17,549 nt of DNA from Hondaea fermentalgiana. Its lineage: Eukaryota; Sar; Bigyra; Thraustochytrida; Thraustochytriidae. Each line of letters starts with the position of its first letter. The first letter of the stretch is position 1. The stretch lies in contig NPFB01000205.1 in NCBI GenBank assembly GCA_014084085.1, positions 1-17,549 on the forward strand, read 5' to 3'. The notes under the pieces are model-generated. The model worked only from the letters and a program-made list of their open reading frames with translations. It did no database searches and was not told where the DNA came from. Of the stretch, positions 1 to 7,860 are shown piece after piece. The translations under genes and the position numbers were made by a program.

Positions 1-40
1 GCATTACGACTTGAACACTCACACTGTTGCCGATCATGAG

Positions 41-67
41 GAAGAAGAAGAAGAAGAAGAAGAAGAA
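41..67. repeat. (GAA)9 trinucleotide microsatellite
   Basis: Nine uninterrupted GAA units. In the frame starting at ATG 36 they encode a lysine run (Met-Arg-Lys8) in an 18-codon ORF that stops at 90-92. Whether that short frame is a 5' exon, an upstream ORF or untranslated leader cannot be decided from the sequence. Confidence 0.9.
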
Positions 68-291
68 TGAGGAGGAGTCCGAGATGTCTTGATTGAGTTT
101 GCAACAATGGATTCTGATGAAGAGCGTTCGCGAAGGCCGGACCGTCCGCTATCCATCCGAGCAAGAAACGCGCTCGCAAACCTCCTCAACTTGTCTCCGT
201 TTTCCACGGCTATACATATCTTTCATCTTCAGCGACGGGGACGCACATTGGCACCGGCGAAGAATAGCCCGTCTAAAGACCCCGAAGCCAA

Positions 292-999
292 GTGCCGTGT
301 GGCACCCCTACGTTTTACAAAAATCAACTCCATGCCCGTCGCCGATTCCCACTGTTCTGCGTCGGGTCCGGGAGGCTCGAGAAGATCGAAAGCGAGCAAT
401 TCGGCGCGACGGATGCCGCGAGTATTGCGCCACGGCGAGGCGGACGGCAGCGCGACGAGGGCGGCGGAGGCCAAACAGGAGGCCAAGCGAGACGAGGTGG
501 AGCTGTTCCGGAGCGCAGGGCGCCATCAGCAGCAGGATCAGACGATCTTGAACTGGGACACGACCTCGAGTCTGAATGCTATAGCGACGAGAGCGATAGC
601 CTCGACGCTGACGACAGTGCTGCAAAGACAAACGTAGGTCATCAGGAGGCCATTGAGGTCTTCGAGTCCTCAGACACGAATGCGTTGCCCTCTCACCGAG
701 ACAGTCGTCTGCTGGTCGATGACCTTGAAGCAGGCGCAGACCCTAACGATCCTGCTTGCCTGCACGAGAGCAGTCTTCTGCGGCCCCTGCTGACTGCTGA
801 GAACGATGCGGGACGAGCGAGGGGATCGCCTGGAAGCACTGGCAGCGTCGATGAGTGCCGCATTTGCGGCGACGACGAATGTACAAAAGACAACCCACTC
901 ATTGCTCCGTGCGCCTGCACGGGGTCCATCTCCAAGGTCCACATTGCCTGCCTAGGTTTTGCGAACCACGAAGCAAATTGCAAAACCGCCAAGACGTAG
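292..999 (+). CDS. RING-CH (RINGv) domain protein, incomplete or mis-framed model
   Basis: The frame ends in a RING-CH zinc finger, the E2-binding module of MARCH-type membrane E3 ubiquitin ligases. Visible ligands are C189, C192, C207, C209, H217 and C220, with the family spacing C-x2-C-x14-C-x-C-x7-H-x2-C. The closing C-x2-C pair is missing: only C230 follows and the frame stops five residues later. No membrane segment, usual in MARCH proteins, follows. Residues about 100-190 are acidic and serine-rich and look disordered. The start at 292 is uncertain. A better-context ATG at 107 (ACAATGG) opens a different frame running to 637, so the real gene may be spliced, frameshifted by a base error, or decaying. 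The domain call is solid; full function and gene boundaries are not. Confidence 0.5.
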   Translation: MPCGTPTFYKNQLHARRRFPLFCVGSGRLEKIESEQFGATDAASIAPRRGGRQRDEGGGGQTGGQARRGGAVPERRAPSAAGSDDLELGHDLESECYSDESDSLDADDSAAKTNVGHQEAIEVFESSDTNALPSHRDSRLLVDDLEAGADPNDPACLHESSLLRPLLTAENDAGRARGSPGSTGSVDECRICGDDECTKDNPLIAPCACTGSISKVHIACLGFANHEANCKTAKT

Positions 1000-1642
1000 C
1001 TCAGCCCAACCAATCCCAGTGCAGCACAGCACGAAAGCCGCAAGCGAGTAGCAAGTGAGCAGACAAGTCCCCGAGCTATTGTGGCGAGGGAGACGTAGAC
1101 CTAGCGAGTGGAAGGCCGCCGAAACCTCGAAGGGCCGCGAGTTTGCAAGAATTTTGTTTGCAAGAGCAAAGAAACACCGTCTATAAGTTTATCACTCTAA
1201 GCAACGATTTACATTGGGCGCTTCGACTGATCTACTCTCCGTGGCAAAACATATTGCGGCACCTGCGACGGATCGCGTGAGCAGGACCAATATTCGCAAG
1301 CTCAAAAGGAATTCCAAGGTCTCGCCTCGAAGGTGGAGGAACTGAGCGATCAGGGGATCATTAAGGCTACTTGTCCACCGATGACCTTTCAAATTCGTCT
1401 CTTCGCTGTCTGCATCAAATCAGGACAAAGAAAAGATCTAAGCTCGGGCAAGCAGCGTTTCGCACGTATCATGGCTTAGCAGGGTCATTCGGGCATCATC
1501 GTTTGTAATGAGCGTTTCGCCTGACCTTGATGTAACTCATATTCTGCCTGACTCGGTGTAACTCAGATCCTTGCGCGCGCGCTCGCATGGACATTGATTG
1601 GGATTGCTGCAGGGCTATAAGGTTGCTTGAATCTACTTTCTT
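1000..1642. other. Intergenic or 3' region between convergent genes
   Basis: This gap lies between the RING-CH frame and the 3' end of the minus-strand lectin gene. It contains only short frames. One, from the codon after a TGA at 1228-1230 to about 1479, is in the same frame as the RING-CH ORF and begins with a Y-C-G-T-C stretch. It has no AG acceptor between the TGA and the cysteine pair, so a simple splice cannot join it. The 9-mer TGTAACTCA occurs twice near 1530-1565. Nothing else is recognisable. Confidence 0.4.
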
Positions 1643-4416
1643 TTACTCGACTACCGCCTCAAGATTGAATGGGTGCAAGCGTGACGATTGAAAGGTCCAA
1701 TTCAAGAGCTCGTGTGCTTGCCAGAATCCGTCCCCTGTCGCTGCAGTGAATCCCACCCATGCACGTCCGCTGTCGAGGTCAACTGTAGCTCCCAAGTTCA
1801 GAACCGTCACAAGCACGGGGCGATGAAGATCGTTGACGAAAATTTTGAGGGAACCCATTTCCCACCCCCAGGCATTTTGACTTGCCATCAAAGTCGCTGT
1901 CTGCGCGGTGGCGAAAAAGGCCGGATCAAGAATGTCGTCCTCGCGCATGCGAGGCGAATATTCGATGCGGATGCGGTGCGAGCCTTGCGTGAGGTCGGGC
2001 ACGGCAGTTGTAGAGGCAAGAGACATATGATGGCCCGAGTCCATGACGTCCCCTTTCGTAGAAGTGGCGAAGACGGCAATGTGGTTTTCGTAGGGATCCC
2101 GTTTCTCGGGATTGTGAAAGGTATCAAATTCAATCGCAAGAGCATTTGAAATACCGCCAAAGCCAAGGTTCATGCCCCCATGACCCAAAGCGCTCGACGC
2201 TTCGTTCTGGATTACGAACGCAAGACCGTCTGCGCCGCGACTGCGACATTGCGTCGCCTCGTCATCCATTACTGTACAGACCAAAGACGGATTGCTGAGC
2301 CGCAAGGTGAATTCCGTGACGAACCCCTCTCGAACGTTCATCTTGCGCGGATACCATGCTGCTCCGGACGCACGTGCTCGCGACGGTGTGAGGCGTAGAG
2401 CAGGACCACACGCGGGGAAGGGGCCATCCGGGAGATCACCACCAGGAATGCCTGCAAGAGGCCCAACGTAGAGCTCTTGCCCATTCTCAGCGCTGTTGCC
2501 AGGCACCTCTCGATCTGCGTCCAGGTTCAGATAGTCTGGATCAACTCCCACTTGGGTTGCAGTGGATACGCAGATTGTCTCACAGGAGCCATCTGAGGCG
2601 TGGTCGCAGCACAGCGACGTCTCATTACAATTGGCAATTTGCGCGCTCCCTACGAGGCGAAGGCCGTAGTGACCCTCGCCGCCTTCGTTGCGCGATGGTC
2701 CTAAAAGTGTTCGAGCGTCCGTCGCACCGACCTCGAGCGTCGAAGAAGCGGGAAAGGAGGGGAAATGTACATCGAGAGAAAGCGTTGTCTCGACGGCAGT
2801 GAGTGCAGAACTCACACTTCTCAGCGCCCCTGTCAAGAGCTGGCGACGCCCATACAGGTCGACTTTCCAGCATGATGCTTCACGAGGATCCTCGACGAGG
2901 GCCTGCAAAGCAAACCTGTAGTTTCGTTCTGGGCCAAGGCCGACTATCGAGGTCGATGTCACATTTCCCAGCACATCTTCACGGATCAGCGTGAACCGGT
3001 TCGTCCTGTTCACAGGCAGACGACCGGGGGCGTTGTCCTTAAAGAAAGGATCGAGGGGCTCTTCATACACGAGAACAACATATCCGGTGACCGTCGCGGC
3101 GTCCCAGGGGTCAGAGGGGGCACTCCAGGTGAGGTCGAGACCTCTTGAACCAAGATTCGCAACCTCAGGCGCCGCGAGTGGCTGAGGCGCCGGCACCATG
3201 TACGACAAATAGGGTTTGCTATCTTCAAGACACCTGTAATCAGGTTGCTGCACCGTCACGGGTACGCGGTCCAGGCCATTTGTTGCAGCTGTTGATGGAA
3301 GCGTACACTCGATCATTCGTTCTACTTCGAGCATGACGACATCCGCGCATATTTGACCATTGATTGTCACAGTGTCCCATTTCTGCAAGGTTCCGCCTGG
3401 CGCATTTGCTTCCTCAGCGACCTGAGCATCCAACGTGGCCTCAATGGGGGCTGCTATCGTAGCATAATCTCCCAAGTTTCGTCCAGTGATGCGAATTCTT
3501 GTCTGCGGTCCCTGCCGAGGGCAATTGAAGGTCGTGGCGTAGGGGCTCTCCGGGCTTTCTTGCAGAAAACTTGACTTGTGTAATAGATGGCCATCGCCAT
3601 TGCTCGCGATAGCTTTGATGGTGACATTGTTGACGCCGTCTTCGCTGCCGCCACGAAAGACGTATTCGCCGTCTTCGGATCGCTGGCTCATCAGAGACGG
3701 ATGTAGGGGCTCTGGTGCTTCATCAAAATACTTGTTCAAGCAACCCTCAACCTTGGTGATGGTGGGTGCCTCGACGAGGCGGATCCAGTCAATATCAAAG
3801 GTGCCCCAGGGCTCTACAATGGTATTTTCGGGATCGAACTGGATTGGGAAGATGCGGAGCTGGACGACCGTCCCATTTACATATTCGTGAATTGGAGCTT
3901 TGATGATGGCATATCGGCCGTCCGGAAAGACCTCCTCATCAAAGGGAACGCTCGCAATTGTTGCAGCTCCGCCGCCAAAGGGACGCGGTAGCGACTGAAA
4001 GTCTTCGACTGTGGACTCGCTCCCCAAGAGACGAACGTCGACGCGAGCTCCCCGCTCGCGTTGGCCTCCGTACTTGACGCGCATGACGACGGTGAGTTTA
4101 TCGCTGGCGTTTGCGCGGAAAAGCGGGGAGTCAAAACGCGGCACTTGGCCTGCCCGTTGAACTCTCCCGCGCATTTCGCCTCCCTCGGCGTAGACCTGCG
4201 CACCCATTTCCTCCCAAGTTGACTGCGCCCAGCCGTCGAGGTCATCATCAAAGTCCCAAGTCACCACGAGGTGATCCGGCAGTTGGGCTTGTGTTCCTGC
4301 CACTGCTGTTGCACTCAGTATGCACGCTACAGCGAGCATCAGGAGCGCTTTCGCTGACCTGGGCGTTGCGCCGTATCGGGACGCGCGTCCCATTCTTGAA
4401 GCAGCAACTGCTGTTG

Positions 4417-4447
<31 letters not shown>

Positions 4448-4495
4448 CGCATCTCCTCCTCCAAGAGAGCTCTTTGGCTTGTCTGCGCCACTCAT
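1643..4495 (-). CDS. Secreted multidomain L-type lectin protein (jelly-roll, IPT-like, FN3, L-type lectin)
   Basis: A 950-residue secretory protein likely to bind glycans at the surface or outside the cell. A poly-Ala run (about 16-25) precedes a hydrophobic signal segment (50-62), with likely cleavage near A70. Residues 73-245 look like a beta-sandwich carbohydrate-binding module ending F-D-I-D-W-I-R-L. Residues 325-437 resemble IPT/TIG (I-T-G-R-N-L). Residues 439-537 fit FN3. Residues 612-935 fit an L-type lectin: G-A-D-G-L-A-F at 754, A-I-E-F-D-T-F-H-N with candidate metal ligands E789 and D791, D800, and the closing G-F-T-A-A-T-G with L-L-N-W-T-F. Several N-glycosylation sequons are present. 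There is no C-terminal membrane anchor or GPI signal. An in-frame Met at 4393 (context AGAATGG) would give a more ordinary signal peptide and leave the Ala run untranslated. The open frame extends upstream to 4714, but that part overlaps the divergent promoter. Confidence 0.85.
4420..4446. repeat. (CTG)9 microsatellite, poly-Ala on minus strand
   Basis: Nine CTG units on + read as GCA codons on -, giving the alanine run ahead of the lectin-protein signal segment. Pure repeated GCA indicates slippage, so length probably varies between alleles. Confidence 0.85.
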
Positions 4496-4729
4496 GCTCG
4501 TAGCGCAAGGCCGTCCGCAGAAACCCTTGCGCAAGAGCTTCTGCGCGCGCACGCGCAAAGCCCTTTGCGCAGCCGAGAGGGTTTGCCTTGGTCCAGAGTT
4601 CTTGTCTCGTCTCGTTTGCCTCGTCTTATTTGGAAAGGCGAGGTGGTTCGCGAATGCTTCTTGGTCTGGTACAAGCTGCGCAGTGTACAGGCCGCATACT
4701 TGGATTGCTTGCAATATTACCAGACGCGA
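4496..4729. promoter_or_regulatory. Compact bidirectional promoter with palindromes
   Basis: About 234 bp separate the divergent lectin (-) and CCDC112-like (+) starts. The region holds a perfect 10-bp palindrome, CTTGCGCAAG (4526-4535). It also holds an 8-bp inverted repeat with a 2-nt spacer (GCGCAAAG at 4553-4560, CTTTGCGC at 4563-4570). Both share a TTGCGC core, which suggests a common factor, but this is inference. No TATA box is evident. Confidence 0.45.
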
Positions 4730-7096
4730 ATGCGCAAAACGGTCGCCGCACCGCTAAGGCAGATCCCGATTGGGCGACGCGAGGAAGGGCTTGCGCGCAC
4801 GGCGGGAACGCAGGCGAGGCGGGAGCAGAGCCAGGCGCAGCTCACGAGGATGAAGGATACCCGCGGAAGCGGCGTGCCGACGCTGAGTGAACTATGTGCT
4901 CGCAAAATGCTGGACGACCCGGGACTGGACGTGGAGACCAAGCTCGCTGTGCTCGACAGGCTCAAGAGCCTGAGCAAGGCCCGCTCCGAGGCCCTCGAGC
5001 GCGAGGTCGAGGCATGGGAAGGCACGAAGATTACGCAGCCGCGTCTCCGACCGCGACATCTTGCAACAAGATCTCGCGCCGAGGAAGAGAAACAACGCGA
5101 GTCCGAAGATCTTCGCTCCCAGCGTAGACATGAAAATGACGCGGAACACGCACGCAATGCCCGCGAGCGAGAAAGTAATAGCGGTAGTCCGGAAATCTCA
5201 AACGAGACCTCGTCACATCACCGTCGCGCGTCGTCAAAGCCGAGGCCTGGGAGGAGATCGAGGCCTCGAGAAAGTGGTTCTCCTGAAAAGGGCGAGCGAA
5301 AGGAGCAGGACGAGGCCGACGATGAGGAGGCTGCACGTGTAGACGCAGAGGCCGCAAGGGAGGAAGCCCTCAAGTACAAGCTTGCGTCAGAAGCCGCCAA
5401 GCGCAGACGAAAGGCTCTTCAGGAGGTCTTTGAGTGGAAGCAGCGCTTCACAAAACTCACGCATCAGAGCCAGGTCCTTGACCGTGAGCGACAAGCAGGG
5501 CTTCGCTTGGCTCGCGGGCACCTCGAGGAAGAAACAGCTGATCTGGTCAAAGAAGAGGTCGGTCTTGATCGCAAACGGGACAGTGATCGTCGTGACCTTT
5601 TCAATCAGCTCGACAAGGCCAAATGGGCCGTCGAGCGTCTTGCCAACACTGTTGCTGAGATGGGCACGGGCGACGCGTATTTGCGCGCGGTGGAGCAGCA
5701 AATGGATCATGCTGAAACTTGCATTAATGCCGTGAAAACATCGCGGCGTACCGTGTTTGAAAAGCTCGTGGCCAAGGAGGAGGCCTTGACACAAGAGCTC
5801 GCGCATCTCAGCACGCGTTTTGACCTTGAAGAAGAGCAAGACCGCGCTTCGAAACGACTTGCGGCAGAGGAAAAGACGCGTGATCGCCAAGCCAACGCCG
5901 TTCGCAGCCCACTTGCCTCTGCGCGGTCACAGTCCTCGAGGAGGAGTCCGCGGGTCGAGCACGCCGACCTGAAGGCCCGCATTGATGCCATCGAGGAGGA
6001 AATCGCGGAAATGGGAGGTTCCAGCGGGCACTGGGATGGACGCGACCACGCAGACTTTTTGCGCTGCGTGTCGCGTCTCAAAGTCGCGGACGCAAGCCTT
6101 ATTCAGTTTGCTCGTTCTAAAGGTGCAGAGGTCCCCAAACCCATTGGAAGACTCTTTGAAAAGGCTGGCAGTGAAATACCTGGCAAGGACGAAGATGCAA
6201 TTCAAGAGCATACGCGGTGGTACGGACACTACATCTCACTATTGGAAGAAAAGAAGCGAGTCGTCCGCGAGTGGAAAGCAAGCAAGACTCACAGTAAAAC
6301 TTCGCGTGTGGCTTCATCAAGTAGTGGGTTTGCCAGAGACCAAGAGCAAGCAAATCCTAATCTGGGGAACAGGAACGCTACTGGGGCGGAGGGCAAGGGC
6401 AAGGCCTCAGCGCAGATTGTCGCCGAACGCAAACAACGCGAAAAGGAGCTAGAGCAAGAACGCAAGGAGCGCCGTCGTGCCGTCGCAGAGTGGAAAGCAG
6501 CACGAGACGCTGAGCGGCGCGCTGAACATGCCGCCAAAGAAGCCGAAGAGCGCGCTGAACGGGAGAGGAGAGCTGAAGACTTGCAACGGAGACGTGCCGA
6601 GAAGGAGCGCATCGCTCTCTTCAAGCTGCAGCGGGAGGCGGAACGTGATCGGCAGCGCAATTTCGAGGCAGCTGCTGTGCGCGATGCGCGCGAGCACGAG
6701 CTTCGCAAGGCCACTGTAAGTCTCAAAGAGCGACAAGCGCGTGATCTTGCTCTTGCGACGCAACGCCGCACTGTGGCGAAGCATAAACAAGAGACCGAAA
6801 AACAAGATCGGGCTACCCATATTCAAACCCTCAAGGTGCGCCCAGCAGTACGACCGGGCTTTGATCAGAAGCTCAAGGCCCGAAGTGCGCTCACCGAGGC
6901 AACTACCGCATATAATCGGAAGCGTTTGACACCCGAGGAACTGGGGGAGCTTCAAGAGCGTCGTGCCCGCACGCGAGCTCATGACGCGGCTGTGCCGAGT
7001 TCTGCTGCAGCCAGCTTGGGTGGCCGCAGCTATGCTATTGGCGTTAGGAATCTTGTCGGTGGTCGTGCTGGTGCTTCGTGGCGAGCCTCATCGTAA
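4730..7096 (+). CDS. CCDC112: CCDC112-like coiled-coil protein
   Basis: A 788-residue protein rich in Glu, Arg and Ala. Two signatures point to the CCDC112 family, a centriolar-satellite and cilium-linked group: a G-x-W-D-x-x-D-H-x-x-F-L motif (G-H-W-D-G-R-D-H-A-D-F-L, about 430-442), and E-H-x-x-W-Y followed by E-E-K-K-x-x-x-x-E-W-K (about 493-514). Long charged helices flank these: about 215-410 upstream and a dense E/R/K/A coil at about 568-700 downstream. Residues 135-200 are disordered and rich in R, S and E. The tail (750-788) is glycine/serine-rich. I chose ATG 4730 because the frame's earlier Met (4565) would run through the divergent promoter. The family call comes from remembered motifs and was not checked by alignment. 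CCDC148 or another satellite coil is the alternative. Confidence 0.7.
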   Translation: MRKTVAAPLRQIPIGRREEGLARTAGTQARREQSQAQLTRMKDTRGSGVPTLSELCARKMLDDPGLDVETKLAVLDRLKSLSKARSEALEREVEAWEGTKITQPRLRPRHLATRSRAEEEKQRESEDLRSQRRHENDAEHARNARERESNSGSPEISNETSSHHRRASSKPRPGRRSRPRESGSPEKGERKEQDEADDEEAARVDAEAAREEALKYKLASEAAKRRRKALQEVFEWKQRFTKLTHQSQVLDRERQAGLRLARGHLEEETADLVKEEVGLDRKRDSDRRDLFNQLDKAKWAVERLANTVAEMGTGDAYLRAVEQQMDHAETCINAVKTSRRTVFEKLVAKEEALTQELAHLSTRFDLEEEQDRASKRLAAEEKTRDRQANAVRSPLASARSQSSRRSPRVEHADLKARIDAIEEEIAEMGGSSGHWDGRDHADFLRCVSRLKVADASLIQFARSKGAEVPKPIGRLFEKAGSEIPGKDEDAIQEHTRWYGHYISLLEEKKRVVREWKASKTHSKTSRVASSSSGFARDQEQANPNLGNRNATGAEGKGKASAQIVAERKQREKELEQERKERRRAVAEWKAARDAERRAEHAAKEAEERAERERRAEDLQRRRAEKERIALFKLQREAERDRQRNFEAAAVRDAREHELRKATVSLKERQARDLALATQRRTVAKHKQETEKQDRATHIQTLKVRPAVRPGFDQKLKARSALTEATTAYNRKRLTPEELGELQERRARTRAHDAAVPSSAAASLGGRSYAIGVRNLVGGRAGASWRASS

Positions 7097-7624
7097 ATTG
7101 TAAGGCGTCTCAAAGACCCTTGTCACTTGTTTACTATCTTTCTTTCGTTGGCGCTGCGTCCCTCCCTTATGATCCAAGCAACTCGAGAAGACCTGGAGCC
7201 TGGAGCCTGGGCATGTATAGAAAGGCATGACCCTGGGCATGGGCCTGTTCAATCTGTGTATACCTTAGCTTACTGTCAGTCCAGTTTGGAGAGAAAAAAA
7301 AAACCTACAACCAAGCCGAATGATCCGTTACTTTTCTCGTTCCTTGCCCGGGGTGGTGTCGCACAGAGACCATCATCAGCCTACGTCTTGTAATGCCAGC
7401 CAGGTCAATCATGATCGATGCCGCCCGGTCCAGCTGGCCGCCACTTCCCTCCCTCCGCCTCCTTCCTTCCGCCGTCGACTTGTTTGGGTTAATCTCGGAG
7501 GAAGTCGCCCCGTCCTCACTGGCGCTTCTCTGCTCATCGTAGTAGTAGTAAAGCAAGACGAGGGTGTGCACCCGAATCCGAACAAACTGTGGCGCGTGCC
7601 GCGCCTGGCGAGCAGATATATTTT

Positions 7625-7664
<40 letters not shown>

Positions 7665-7860
7665 CGAGGCAGGCTGCGCTGCGCTGCGCCGCGCCGCCAA
7701 ACAGGCTGCAGGCTGCTCGCGCGGTCGCTCGCTCGCGCGCGCGGGCGGGCTGGCGCTTATGCGGGGCGGGGGCGCGTCCAGCGCGTCGCGCTTGCGCGAG
7801 GCAAAAAGCCAACGCGACGCTCTTGCGAGGCAGACGCAGAACCACGCACTGCCAGGGACA
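7097..7860. other. Intergenic spacer between two + genes
   Basis: This region should hold the 3' end of the CCDC112-like gene and the promoter and leader of the next gene. It contains an A10 tract near 7293-7302, a short direct repeat of GGAGCCTGG near 7196-7210, a CAGG tetranucleotide array, and a strongly GC/CpG-rich stretch at about 7660-7790. Several frames stay open here because of composition and repeat, not because they look coded. Confidence 0.5.
7626..7664. repeat. (CAGG)n tetranucleotide microsatellite
   Basis: About 9.7 perfect CAGG units. The unit contains no stop in any + frame, which explains why overlapping frames reading Gln-Ala-Gly-Arg stay open. It lies about 200 bp before the chosen start of the coiled-coil gene, probably in its leader. 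Confidence 0.95.

Noticed and set aside
4496..4714. N-terminal extension of the lectin protein to Met at 4714
   Set aside because: It would bury the signal segment, overlap the divergent promoter and approach the opposing start; composition is basic and unstructured.
6289..6771. 160-codon minus Ser/Arg/Ala-rich frame
   Set aside because: Antisense shadow of the Glu/Arg/Ala coil in the CCDC112-like gene.
7626..7664. CRISPR-like or other spaced repeat array
   Set aside because: A simple 4-bp tandem microsatellite without spacers.
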